Shown here piece after piece: positions 1 to 8,656 of a stretch of 33,814 bases of DNA. The DNA comes from Saccoglossus kowalevskii. Its lineage: Eukaryota > Hemichordata > Enteropneusta > Harrimaniidae. The notes beneath the pieces were generated by a model, which saw only the letters and a list, made by a program, of their open reading frames with translations, was not told the DNA's origin and did not search any database. Position numbers and translations under genes: made by a program. The DNA is taken from assembly GCF_000003605.2 (NCBI RefSeq), contig NW_003116199.1, forward strand, positions 1 to 33,814, given 5' to 3'. Position 1 is the stretch's first letter. Each line of letters opens with the position of its first letter.

Positions 1-47
1 ATACTTGTGTTTTCCCGATAAATAGGAAACGCTTTCAAATGATAACG

Positions 48-119
48 TCCCATATGTTCTAGTGGTTAGGATTTGGCGCTTTCACCGCCATGGCCTGGGT
101 TCAATTCCCGGTGTGGGAA
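48..119 (+). tRNA. tRNA-Glu(UUC) copy 1, variant
   Basis: It has G10T, A44T and C49T (a T-G wobble in the T-stem). All other stems pair, so it may fold, with a weakened D-stem. Confidence 0.6.
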
Positions 120-332
120 CACCTGTTTTAGATTCTTGGTCAGTTGAACATCGCAGCTTGTATAAAACGCTCATAGACAATTTAATTAAAATATATAAAT
201 TGGCCTCTCGTATTTGTTGCCTTATTACAAGAGAATATATAATACACGACGTGCAGTTCATGTCACAAACATCTGATTGTATGCCATACTTGTGTTTTCC
301 CGATAAATAGGAAACGCCTTCATACGACATCG

Positions 333-404
333 TCCCATATGGTCTAGTGGTTAGGCTTTGGCGTTTTCACCGCCAAGGCCCGGGTTCATTTTCCGGTGTG
401 GTAA
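333..404 (+). pseudogene. tRNA-Glu-like copy 2, degenerate
   Basis: It has A24C, C32T, A57T, C60T and G70T. The B box is broken (GGTTCATTTTC) and the acceptor has a C2-T70 mismatch. Confidence 0.75.
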
Positions 405-617
405 CACCTGGTTTAGATTCCTGGTCAGTTGAACATCGCAGCTTGTATAAAATGCTCATAGACAATTTAATTAAAAGATATAAATTGGCGTCTCCTATTT
501 GTTGCCTTATTACAAGAGAATATATAATACACGACGTGCAGTTCATGTCACAAACATCTGATTGTATGCCATACTTGTGTTTTCCCGATAAATAGGAAAC
601 GCCTTCATACGACAACG

Positions 618-689
618 TCCCATATGCTATAGTGGTTAGGATTTGGCGTTTTCACCGCCAAGGCCCGGGTTCAATTCCCGGTGTGGGAA
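618..689 (+). tRNA. tRNA-Glu(UUC) copy 3, D-stem variant
   Basis: It has G10C, C12A and C32T. Two of the three D-stem pairs are lost, while the anticodon and T arms are intact. Confidence 0.45.
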
Positions 690-902
690 TACCTGTTTTA
701 GATTCCTGGTCAGTTGAACATCGCAGTTTGTACAAAATTCTCAAAGACAATTTAAATAAAAGATATAAATTGGTCTCTCGTATTTGTTGCCTTATTACCA
801 GAGAATATATAATACACGACGTGCAGTTCATGTCACAAACATCCGATTGTATGCCATACTTGTGTTTTCCCGATAAATAGGAAACGCTTTCAAATGATAA
901 CG

Positions 903-974
903 TCCCATATGTTCTAGTGGTTAGGTATTGGCGCTTTCACCGCCAAGGCCTGGGTTCAATTCCCGGTGTGGGAA
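903..974 (+). tRNA. tRNA-Glu(UUC) copy 4, variant
   Basis: It has G10T, A24T, T25A and C49T. The T10-A25 pair forms, but T11-T24 does not. Confidence 0.45.
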
Positions 975-1187
975 CACCTGTTTTAGATTCCTGGTCAGTT
1001 GAACATCGCAGCTTGTATAAAACGCTCATAGACAATTTAATTAAACTATATAAATTGGCCTCTCGTATTTGTTGCCTTATTACAAGAGAATATATAATAC
1101 ACGACGTGCAGTTCATGTCACAAACATCTGATTGTATGCCATACTTGTGTTTTCCCGATAAATAGGAAACGCCTTCATACGACAACG

Positions 1188-1259
1188 TCCCATATGCTCT
1201 AGTGGTTAGGATTTGGCGTTTTCACCGCCAAGGCCCGGGTTCAATTCCCGGTGTGGTAA
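1188..1259 (+). pseudogene. tRNA-Glu-like copy 5
   Basis: It has G10C, C32T and G70T, giving a C2-T70 acceptor mismatch. It is the counterpart of copy 16 in the 3127-bp offset duplication. Confidence 0.6.
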
Positions 1260-1472
1260 CACCTGTTTTATATTCCTGGTCAGTTGAACATCGCAGCTTG
1301 TATAAAATTCTCAAAGACAATTTAAATAAAAGATATAAATTGGCCTCTCGTATTTGTTGCCTTATTACAAGAGAATATATAATACACGACGTGCAGTTCA
1401 TGTCACAAGCATCCGATTGTATGCCATACTTGTGTTTTCCCGATAAATAGGAAACGCCTTCATACGACAACG

Positions 1473-1543
1473 TCCCATATGTCCAGTGGTTAGGATTTGG
1501 CGCTTTCACCGCCAAGGCCCGGGTTCAATTCCCGGTGTGGGAA
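1473..1543 (+). tRNA. tRNA-Glu(UUC) copy 6, del10
   Basis: This 71-nt copy has del10 and T13C. The anticodon, T and acceptor arms match the consensus. Confidence 0.45.
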
Positions 1544-1756
1544 CACCTGTTTTAGATTCCTGGTCAGTTGAACATCGCAGCTTGTATAAAATGAACATAG
1601 ACAATTTAATTAAAAGATTTAAATTGGCCTCTTGTATTTGTTGCCTTATTACAAGAGAATATATAATACACGACGTGCAGTTCATGTCACAAGTATCCGA
1701 TTATATGCCTTACTTGTGTTTTCCCGATAAATAGGAAACGCCTTCATACGACAACG

Positions 1757-1827
1757 TCCCATATGTCTAGTGGTTAGGATTTGGCGCTTTCACCGCCAAG
1801 GCCCGGGTTCAATTCCCGGTGTGGGAA
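1757..1827 (+). tRNA. tRNA-Glu(UUC) copy 7, del10 only
   Basis: The only change is del10, which shortens the 8-10 region and shifts the A box. Confidence 0.5.
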
Positions 1828-2040
1828 CACCTGTTTTAGATTCCTGGACAGTTGAACATCGCAGCTTGTATAAAATTCTCAAAGACAATTTAAATAAAAG
1901 ATATAAATTGGCCTCTCGTATTTTTTGCCTTATTACAAGAGAATATATAATACACGACGTGCAGTTCATGTCACAAGTATTGTATTATATGCCTTACTTG
2001 TGTTTTCCTGATAAATAGGAAACGCCTTAATACGACAACG

Positions 2041-2111
2041 TCCCATATGTCTAGTGGTTAGGATTTGGCGCTTTCACCGCCAAGGCCCGTGTTCAATTCC
2101 CGGTGTGGGAA
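2041..2111 (+). pseudogene. tRNA-Glu-like copy 8, del10
   Basis: It has del10 and G51T, which breaks the T-stem and the first base of the B box. Confidence 0.6.
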
Positions 2112-2324
2112 CACCCGTTTTAGATTCCTGGTCAGTTGAACATCGCAGCTTGTATAAAATGCTCATGAACAATTTAATTAAAAGATATAAATTGGCGTCT
2201 CGTATTTGTTGCCTTATTACAAGAGAATATATAATTCACGACGTGCAGTTCATGTCACAAGTATCCTATTAAATGCCTTACTTGTGTTTTCCCGATAAAT
2301 AGGAAACGCCTTCAAATGTCAACG

Positions 2325-2396
2325 TCCCATATGCTCTAGTGGTTAGGATTTGGCGCTTTCACCGCCAAGGCTCGGGTTCAATTCCCGGTGTGGGAA
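2325..2396 (+). tRNA. tRNA-Glu(UUC) copy 9, variant
   Basis: It has G10C and C48T (a wobble with G64). The rest is consensus. Confidence 0.5.
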
Positions 2397-2540
2397 CACC
2401 CGTTTTAGATTCCTGGTCAGTTGAACATCGCAGCTTGTACAAAATTCTCAAAGACAATTTAAATAAAAGATATAAATTGGCCTCTCGTATTTGTTGCCTT
2501 ATTACAAGAGAATATATAATACACGACGTGCAGTTCATGT

Positions 2541-2571
2541 CACAAGTATCCTATTATATGCCTTACTTGTG
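2541..2571. repeat. Spacer hairpin followed by TTTT (representative)
   Basis: CACAAGTA and TACTTGTG form a perfect 8-bp stem with a 15-nt loop, followed at once by TTTTCCC. This is the version found in spacers ending GTATCCTATTATATGCCT. The alternative version (CACAAGCATCCGATTG) has one C-A mismatch in the stem. It could act as a fail-safe Pol III stop for readthrough transcripts, which is inference. Confidence 0.55.
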
Positions 2572-2609
2572 TTTTCCCGATAAATAGGATACGCCTTCAT
2601 ACGACAACG

Positions 2610-2681
2610 TCCCATATGGTCTAGTGGTTAGGATTTGGCGCTTTCACCGCCAAGGCCTCGGTTCAATTCCCGGATTGGGAA
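2610..2681 (+). pseudogene. tRNA-Glu-like copy 10, acceptor and T-stem broken
   Basis: It has C49T, G50C, T65A and G66T (CCCGGATTGGGAA). Two acceptor pairs and a T-stem pair fail. The same haplotype recurs in copies 22 and 27. Confidence 0.75.
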
Positions 2682-2894
2682 CATCTGTTTTAGCTTCCTG
2701 GTCAGTTGAACATCGCAGCTTGTACAAAATTCTCAAAGACAATTTAAATAAAAGATATAAATTGGCCTCTCGTATTTGTTGCCTTATTACAAGAGAATAT
2801 ATAATACACGACGTGCAGTTCATGTCACAAGTATTCTGTTATATGCCTTACTTGTGTTTTCCCGATAAATAGGAAACGCCTTTACAAGACCACG

Positions 2895-2966
2895 TCCCAT
2901 ATGGTCTATCAGTTAGGATTTGGCGCTTTCACCGCCAAGGCCCGGGTTCAATTCCTGGTGTGGGAA
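2895..2966 (+). pseudogene. tRNA-Glu-like copy 11, D-loop TCAG class
   Basis: D-loop bases 15-17 are TCA instead of GTG, which removes part of the conserved GG pair and damages the A box. It also has C61T. It is preceded by the private leader CCTTTACAAGACCACG. Confidence 0.7.
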
Positions 2967-3174
2967 CACCTGTTTTAGGTTCCTGGTCAGTTGAACATCG
3001 CAGCTTGTACAAAATTCTGAAAGACAATTTAAATAAAAGATATAAATTGGCCTCTCGTATTTGTTGCCTTATTACAAGAGAATATATAATACATGACGTG
3101 CAGTTCATGTCACAAGTATTCTGTTATATGCCTTACTTGTGTTTTCCCGATAAATAGGAAACGCCTTTATCGCG

Positions 3175-3246
3175 TCCCATATGGTCTAGTGGTTAGGATT
3201 TGGCGCTTTCACCGCCAAGGCCCGGGTTCAATTCCCGGTGTGGGAA
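3175..3246 (+). tRNA. tRNA-Glu-TTC: tRNA-Glu(UUC) copy 12, exact consensus
   Basis: It matches the reference copy at all 72 positions. Its spacer carries the markers of copy 3 (CAGTTTGTAC, TTGGTCTC, ATTACCAG), so tRNA and spacer come from different parents. The leader before it lacks 5 bp (AAGAC), making the preceding unit 280 bp. Confidence 0.93.
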
Positions 3247-3459
3247 CACCTGTTTTAGATTCCTGGTCAGTTGAACATCGCAGTTTGTACAAAATTCTCA
3301 AAGACAATTTAAATAAAAGATATAAATTGGTCTCTCGTATTTGTTGCCTTATTACCAGAGAATATATAATACACGACGTGCAGTTCATGTCACAAACATC
3401 CGATTGTATGCCATACTTGTGTTTTCCCGATAAATAGGAAACGCATTCAAATGATAACG

Positions 3460-3531
3460 TCCCATATGTTCTAGTGGTTAGGTATTGGCGCTTTCACCGC
3501 CAAGGCCTGGGTTCAATTCCCGGTGTGGGAA
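3460..3531 (+). tRNA. tRNA-Glu(UUC) copy 13, variant
   Basis: It has G10T, A24T, T25A and C49T, identical to copy 4 (2557 bp upstream). Confidence 0.45.
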
Positions 3532-3744
3532 CACCTGTTTTAGATTCCTGGTCAGTTGAACATCGCAGCTTGTACAAAATTCTCAAAGACAATTTAAATA
3601 AAAGATATAAATTGGCCTCTCGTATTTGTTGCCTTATTACAAGAGAATATATAATACACGACGTGCAGTTCATGTCACAAGTATTCTGTTATATGCCTTA
3701 CTTGTGTTTTCCCGATAAATAGGAAACGCCTTTATAAGACCACG

Positions 3745-3816
3745 TCCCATATGGTCTATCAGTTAGGATTTGGCGCTTTCACCGCCAAGGCCCGGGTTCA
3801 ATTCCTGGTGTGGGAA
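3745..3816 (+). pseudogene. tRNA-Glu-like copy 14, D-loop TCAG class
   Basis: It has the same tRNA haplotype as copy 11 (G15T, T16C, G17A, C61T), with the leader CCTTTATAAGACCACG. Confidence 0.7.
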
Positions 3817-4036
3817 CACCTGTTTTAGGTTCCTGGTCAGTTGAACATCGCAGCTTGTACAAAATTCTGAAAGACAATTTAAATAAAAGATATAAATTGG
3901 CCTCTCGTATTTGTTGCCTTATTACAAGAGAATATATAATACATGACGTGCAGTTCATGTCACAAGTATTCTGTTATATGCCTTACTTGTGTTTTCCCGA
4001 TAAATAGGAAACGCCTTTATAAGACCGCGTCCCATA

Positions 4037-4047
4037 TGGTCTAGTGG
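4037..4047 (+). promoter_or_regulatory. A box of reference copy
   Basis: TGGTCTAGTGG covers tRNA positions 8-18 and fits the eukaryotic A-box pattern TRGYNNARNNG. It is the site read by TFIIIC. In the del10 copies this box loses a base, and in copies 11, 14, 23 and 28 its 3' half is changed to TATCAG. Confidence 0.85.
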
Positions 4048-4079
4048 TTAGGATTTGGCGCTTTCACCGCCAAGGCCCG

Positions 4080-4090
4080 GGTTCAATTCC
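4080..4090 (+). promoter_or_regulatory. B box of reference copy
   Basis: GGTTCAATTCC covers positions 51-61 and matches GGTTCRANYCC. It is the strongest TFIIIC contact. It stays intact in most units, including many whose tRNA fold is broken, so TFIIIC binding could persist on pseudogene copies. Confidence 0.85.
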
Positions 4091-4107
4091 CGGTGTGGGA
4101 ACACCTG

Positions 4108-4111
4108 TTTT
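4108..4111 (+). terminator. Pol III T-run terminator of reference copy
   Basis: TTTT begins 7 nt after the discriminator base, in the context CACCTGTTTTAG. The same run follows almost every full-length copy, so the predicted trailer is only about 6 nt plus U residues. Copy 46 is an exception where the run is TTAT. Confidence 0.85.
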
Positions 4112-4159
4112 AGATTCCTGGTCAGTTGAACATCGCAGCTTGTATAAAACGCTCATAGA

Positions 4160-4184
4160 CAATTTAATTAAACTATATAAATTG
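4160..4184. repeat. AT-rich inverted repeat in spacer (representative)
   Basis: CAATTTA and TAAATTG form a perfect 7-bp inverted repeat around an 11-bp AT-rich centre. The arms are kept in nearly all units while the centre varies (ATTAAAAGATA, AATAAAAGATA, ATTAAAATATA). Confidence 0.6.
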
Positions 4185-4314
4185 GCCTCTCGTATTTGTT
4201 GCCTTATTACAAGAGAATATATAATACACGACGTGCAGTTCATGTCACAAACATCTGATTGTATGCCATACTTGTGTTTTCCCGATAAATAGGAAACGCC
4301 TTCATACGACAACG

Positions 4315-4386
4315 TCCCATATGCTCTAGTGGTTAGGATTTGGCGTTTTCACCGCCAAGGCCCGGGTTCAATTCCCGGTGTGGTAA
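4315..4386 (+). pseudogene. tRNA-Glu-like copy 16
   Basis: It has G10C, C32T and G70T, as in copy 5. Confidence 0.6.
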
Positions 4387-4599
4387 CACCTGTTTTATAT
4401 TCCTGGTCAGTTGAACATCGCAGCTTGTATAAAATTATCAAAGACAATTTAAATAAAAGATTTAAATTGGCCTCTCGTATTTGTTGCCTTATTACAAGAG
4501 AATATATAATACACGACGTGCAGTTCATGTCACAAGCATCCGATTGTATGCCATACTTGTGTTTTCCCGATAAATAGGAAACGCCTTCATACGACAACG

Positions 4600-4670
4600 T
4601 CCCATATGTCCAGTGGTTAGGATTTGGCGCTTTCACCGCCAAGGCCCGGGTTCAATTCCCGGTGTGGGAA
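4600..4670 (+). tRNA. tRNA-Glu(UUC) copy 17, del10
   Basis: It has del10 and T13C, as in copy 6. The unit is duplicated next door as copy 18. Confidence 0.45.
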
Positions 4671-4883
4671 CACCTGTTTTAGATTCCTGGTCAGGTGAAC
4701 ATCGCAGCTTGTATAAAATGAACATAGACAATTTAATTAAAAGATTTAAATTGGCCTCTTGTATTTGTTGCCTTATTACAAGAGAATATATAATACACGA
4801 CGTGCAGTTCATGTCACAAACATCTGATTGTATGCCATACTTGTGTTTTCCCGATAAATAGGAAACGCCTTCATACGACAACG

Positions 4884-4954
4884 TCCCATATGTCCAGTGG
4901 TTAGGATTTGGCGCTTTCACCGCCAAGGCCCGGGTTCAATTCCCGGTGTGGGAA
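4884..4954 (+). tRNA. tRNA-Glu(UUC) copy 18, del10
   Basis: It has del10 and T13C. It is an extra unit relative to the 975-3158 block and moves the offset from 3127 to 3411 bp. Confidence 0.45.
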
Positions 4955-5167
4955 CACCTGTTTTAGATTCCTGGTCAGGTGAACATCGCAGCTTGTATAA
5001 AATGAACATAGACAATTTAATTAAAAGATTTAAATTGGCCTCTCGTATTTGTTGCCTTATTACAAGAGAATATATAATACACGACGTGCAGTTCATGTCA
5101 CAAGTATCCTATTATATGCCTTACTTGTGTTTTCCCGATAAATAGGAAACGCCTTCATACGACAACG

Positions 5168-5238
5168 TCCCATATGTCTAGTGGTTAGGATTTGGCGCTT
5201 TCACCGCCAAGGCCCGGGTTCAATTCCCGGTGTGGGAA
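5168..5238 (+). tRNA. tRNA-Glu(UUC) copy 19, del10 only
   Basis: It has del10 and no other change. It is the counterpart of copy 7. Confidence 0.5.
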
Positions 5239-5451
5239 CACCTGTTTTAGATTCCTGGACAGTTGAACATCGCAGCTTGTATAAAATTCTCAAAGACAAT
5301 TTAAATAAAAGATATAAATTGGCCTCTCGTATTTTTTGCCTTATTACAAGAGAATATATAATACACGACGTGCAGTTCATGTCACAAGTATCGTATTATA
5401 TGCCTTACTTGTGTTTTCCTGATAAATAGGAAACGCCTTAATACGACAACG

Positions 5452-5522
5452 TCCCATATGTCTAGTGGTTAGGATTTGGCGCTTTCACCGCCAAGGCCCG
5501 TGTTCAATTCCCGGTGTGGGAA
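5452..5522 (+). pseudogene. tRNA-Glu-like copy 20, del10
   Basis: It has del10 and G51T, as in copy 8. Confidence 0.6.
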
Positions 5523-5735
5523 CACCCGTTTTAGATTCCTGGTCAGTTGAACATCGCAGCTTGTATAAAATGCTCATAGACAATTTAATTAAAAGATATA
5601 AATTGGCGTCTCGTATTTGTTGCCTTATTACAAGAGAATATATAATTCACGACGTGCAGTTCATGTCACAAGTATCCTATTAAATGCCTTACTTGTGTTT
5701 TCCCGATAAATAGGAAACGCCTTCAAATGTCAACG

Positions 5736-5807
5736 TCCCATATGCTCTAGTGGTTAGGATTTGGCGCTTTCACCGCCAAGGCTCGGGTTCAATTCCCGGT
5801 GTGGGAA
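5736..5807 (+). tRNA. tRNA-Glu(UUC) copy 21, variant
   Basis: It has G10C and C48T. It is followed by the rare trailer GACCCG, shared only with copy 26. Confidence 0.5.
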
Positions 5808-6020
5808 GACCCGTTTTAGATTCCTGGTCAGTTGAACATCGCAGCTTGTACAAAATTCTCAAAGACAATTTAAATAAAAGATATAAATTGGCCTCTCGTA
5901 TTTGTTGCCTTATTACAAGAGAATATATAATACACGACGTGCAGTTCATGTCACAAGTATCCTATTATATGCCTTACTTGTGTTTTCCCGATAAATAGGA
6001 TACGCCTTCATACGACAACG

Positions 6021-6092
6021 TCCCATATGGTCTAGTGGTTAGGATTTGGCGCTTTCACCGCCAATGCCTCGGTTCAATTCCCGGATTGGGAA
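6021..6092 (+). pseudogene. tRNA-Glu-like copy 22
   Basis: It has the copy 10 haplotype plus G45T. Confidence 0.75.
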
Positions 6093-6305
6093 CATCTGTT
6101 TTAGCTTCCTGGTCAGTTGAACATCGCAGCTTGTACAAAATTCTCAAAGACAATTTAAATAAAAGATATAAATTGGCCTCTCGTATTTGTTGCCTTATTA
6201 CAAGAGAATATATAATACACGACGTGCAGTTCATGTCACAAGTATTCTGTTATATGCCTTACTTGTGTTTTCCCGATAAATAGGAAACGCCTTTATAAGA
6301 CCACG

Positions 6306-6377
6306 TCCCATATGGTCTATCAGTTAGGATTTGGCGCTTTCACCGCCAAGGCCCGGGTTCAATTCCTGGTGTGGGAA
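6306..6377 (+). pseudogene. tRNA-Glu-like copy 23, D-loop TCAG class
   Basis: It has the same haplotype as copy 11. Confidence 0.7.
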
Positions 6378-6590
6378 CACCTGTTTTAGGTTCCTGGTCA
6401 GTTGAACATCGCAGCTTGTACAAAATTCTGAAAGACAATTTAAATAAAAGATATAAATTGGCCTCTCGTATTTGTTGCCTTATTACAAGAGAATATATAA
6501 TACATGACGTGCAGTTCATGTCACAAGTATTCTGTTATATGCCTTACTTGTGTTTTCCCGATAAATAGGAAACGCCTTTATAAGACCGCG

Positions 6591-6662
6591 TCCCATATGG
6601 TCTAGTGGTTAGGATTTGGCGCTTTCACCGCCAAGGCCTGGGTTCAATTCCCGGTGTGGGAA
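6591..6662 (+). tRNA. tRNA-Glu(UUC) copy 24, near-consensus
   Basis: The only change is C49T, which keeps pairing as T-G. It is likely foldable and has both promoter boxes intact. Confidence 0.85.
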
Positions 6663-6875
6663 CACCTGTTTTAGATTCCTGGTCAGTTGAACATCGCAGC
6701 TTGTATAAAATTCTCAAAGACAATTTAATTAAAAGATATAAATTGGCCTCTCGTATTTGTTGCCTTATTACAAAAGAATATATAATACACGACGTGCAAT
6801 TCATGTCACAAGCATCCGATTGTATGCCATACTTGTGTTTTCCCGATAAATAGGAAACGCTTTCAAATGATAACG

Positions 6876-6947
6876 TCCCATATGTTCTAGTGGTTAGGAT
6901 TTGGCGCTTTCACCGCCAAGGCCTGGGTTCAATTCCCGGTGTGGGAA
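6876..6947 (+). tRNA. tRNA-Glu(UUC) copy 25, variant
   Basis: It has G10T and C49T. Its spacer has CTGATTAC and AAATATGAA, shared with copies 36 and 42. Confidence 0.6.
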
Positions 6948-7160
6948 CACCTGTTTTAGATTCCTGGTCAGTTGAACATCGCAGCTTGTATAAAACGCTC
7001 ATAAACAATTTAATTAAACTATATAAATTGACCTCTCGTATTTGTTGCCTGATTACAAGAGAATATATAATACACGACGTGCAGTTCATGTCACAAGCAT
7101 CCGATTGTATGCCATACTTGTGTTTTCCCGATAAATATGAAACGCCTTCATACGACAACG

Positions 7161-7231
7161 TCCCATATGTCTTGTGGTTAGGATTTGGCGCTTTCACCGC
7201 CAAGGCCCGGGTTCAATTCCCGGTGTGGGAA
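7161..7231 (+). tRNA. tRNA-Glu(UUC) copy 26, del10, chimeric unit
   Basis: It has del10 and A14T. Its 5' part is of the TCTTGTGG class, yet it is followed by the GACCCG trailer of copy 21, so an exchange point lies inside the tRNA. Confidence 0.4.
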
Positions 7232-7444
7232 GACCCGTTTTAGATTCCTGGTCAGTTGAACATCGCAGCTTGTACAAAATTCTCAAAGACAATTTAAATA
7301 AAAGATATAAATTGGCCTCTCGTATTTGTTGCCTTATTACAAGAGAATATATAATACACGACGTGCAGTACATGTCACAAGTATCCTATTATATGCCTTA
7401 CTTGTGTTTTCCCGATAAATAGGATACGCCTTCATACGACAACG

Positions 7445-7516
7445 TCCCATATGGTCTAGTGGTTAGGATTTGGCGCTTTCACCGCCAAGGCCTCGGTTCA
7501 ATTCCCGGATTGGGAA
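7445..7516 (+). pseudogene. tRNA-Glu-like copy 27
   Basis: It has the same lesions as copy 10 (C49T, G50C, T65A, G66T). Confidence 0.75.
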
Positions 7517-7729
7517 CATCTGTTTTAGCTTCCTGGTCAGTTGAACATCGCAGCTTGTACAAAATTCTCAAAGACAATTTAAATAAAAGATATAAATTGG
7601 CCTCTCGTATTTGTTACCTTATTACAAGAGAATATATAATACACGACGTGCAGTTCATGTCACAAGTATTCTGTTATATGCCTTACTTGTGTTTTCCCGA
7701 TAAATAGGAAACGCCTTTATAAGACCACG

Positions 7730-7801
7730 TCCCATATGGTCTATCAGTTAGGATTTGGCGCTTTCACCGCCAAGGCCCGGGTTCAATTCCTGGTGTGGGA
7801 A
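7730..7801 (+). pseudogene. tRNA-Glu-like copy 28, D-loop TCAG class
   Basis: It has the same haplotype as copy 11, 1424 bp after copy 23. Confidence 0.7.
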
Positions 7802-8014
7802 CACCTGTTTTAGGTTCCTGGTCAGTTGAACATCGCAGCTTGTACAAAATTCTGAAAGACAATTTAAATAAAAGATATAAATTGGCCTCTCGTATTTGTT
7901 GCCTTATTACAAGAGAATATATAATACATGACATGCAGTTCATGTCACAAGTATTCTGTTATATGCCTTACTTGTGTTTTCCCGATAAATAGGAAACGCC
8001 TTTATAAGACCGCG

Positions 8015-8086
8015 TCCCATATGGTCTAGTGGTTAGGATTTGGCGCTTTCACCGCCAAGGCCTGGGTTCAATTCCCGGTGTGGGAA
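8015..8086 (+). tRNA. tRNA-Glu(UUC) copy 29, near-consensus
   Basis: The only change is C49T (wobble). It is the counterpart of copy 24. Confidence 0.85.
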
Positions 8087-8299
8087 CACCTGTTTTAGAT
8101 TCCTGGTCAGTTGAACATCGCAGCTTGTATAAAATTCTCAAAGACAATTTAATTAAAAGATATAAATTGGCCTCTCGTATTTGTTGCCTTATTACAAAAG
8201 AATATATAATACACGACGTGCAGTTCATGTCACAAGCATCCGATTGTATGCCATACTTGTGTTTTCCCGATAAATAGGAAACGCTTTCACATGATAACG

Positions 8300-8371
8300 T
8301 CCCATATGTTCTAGTGGTTAGGATTTGGCGCTTTCACCGCCAAGGCCTGGGTTCAATTCCCGGTGTGGGAA
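8300..8371 (+). tRNA. tRNA-Glu(UUC) copy 30, variant
   Basis: It has G10T and C49T. Confidence 0.6.
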
Positions 8372-8584
8372 CACCTGTTTTAGATTCCTGGTCAGTTGAA
8401 CACCGCAGCTTGTATAAAACGCTCATAAACAATTTAATTAAACTATATAAATTGGCCTCTCGTATTTGTTGCCTTATTACCAGAGAATATATAATACACG
8501 ACGTGCAGTTCATGTCACAAGCATCCGATTGTATGCCATACTTGTGTTTTCCCGATAAATAGGAAACGCTTTCAAATGATATCG

Positions 8585-8656
8585 TCCCATATGTTCTAGT
8601 GGTTAGGATTTGGCGCTTTCAACGCCAAGGCCTGGGTTCAATTCCCGGTGTGGGAA
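8585..8656 (+). tRNA. tRNA-Glu(UUC) copy 31, variant
   Basis: It has G10T, C38A in the anticodon loop, and C49T. Confidence 0.5.

Larger units (their letters stand above)
975..3158 (+). repeat. Higher-order repeat alpha, copy 1
   Basis: The ordered units starting at the spacer of copy 4 and ending with copy 11 recur at 4102-6569. Matching tRNA haplotypes appear in the same order (G70T, TCCAG, del10, G51T, C48T, ATTGGG, TCAG). The offset is 3127 bp and then 3411 bp, after one unit was doubled in copy 2. Confidence 0.85.
4030..4101 (+). tRNA. tRNA-Glu-TTC: tRNA-Glu(UUC) copy 15, exact consensus (reference copy)
   Basis: This 72-nt gene folds as a full cloverleaf. The acceptor TCCCATA pairs with TGTGGGA, with one T-G wobble. 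The D-stem is GTC/GAT, with a G10-T25 wobble. The anticodon stem TGGCG/CGCCA and the T-stem CCGGG/CCCGG are perfect. The 7-nt anticodon loop CTTTCAC places TTC at 34-36, so it should decode GAA (and GAG by wobble) as glutamate. The discriminator is A and CCA is not encoded, as expected for a eukaryotic nuclear gene. Its spacer matches that of copy 4 (903-974), although copy 4 has a mutated tRNA. The gene is transcribed by RNA polymerase III from internal A and B boxes. Confidence 0.95.
4102..4314 (+). repeat. Representative spacer between tRNA copies
   Basis: This 213-bp AT-rich spacer carries the terminator, a TATAAAA motif (4143-4149), an inverted repeat CAATTTA/TAAATTG (4160-4166 with 4178-4184), a TATATAAT motif (4218-4225, about 90 bp before the next tRNA), a potential CACAAG/CTTGTG hairpin and a second TTTT run. 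No open frame with an ATG of meaningful length and no other RNA gene is recognisable in it. Confidence 0.85.
4102..6569 (+). repeat. Higher-order repeat alpha, copy 2
   Basis: It is the partner of 975-3158 with one additional TCCAG-class unit (4884-5167). Confidence 0.85.
5805..8584 (+). repeat. Higher-order repeat beta, five-unit period of 1424 bp
   Basis: Segment 5805-7228 is repeated at 7229-8584. The diagnostic GACCCG trailer, the ATTGGG and TCAG pseudogenes and the C49T copy recur in the same order. The final unit differs by several changes. Confidence 0.8.

Noticed and set aside
62-310. A recurring forward open frame of about 82 codons in most units (also 93-117 and 177 codons where stops are lost)
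   Set aside because: It starts on GTG inside the tRNA D-loop, runs through the tRNA and spacer, has no ATG of its own at a consistent place, and recurs only because the monomer is repeated. The longer versions come from AAATAGG to AAATATG changes or unit-boundary shifts. No recognisable domain is present.
4064-4312. A reverse-strand open frame of 80-97 codons across the same units, ending in a GIEPGPWR-like stretch
   Set aside because: It is antisense to the tRNA. The PGIEPGPW-type tail is the familiar spurious translation of a reversed tRNA T-arm, as in predicted proteins from tRNA-derived repeats.
4102-4314. A second RNA gene (5S rRNA, snRNA or another tRNA) in the spacer
   Set aside because: I found no second B box, no cloverleaf and no 5S or snRNA core motif in the spacer. 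Only short inverted repeats and AT-rich motifs are present.
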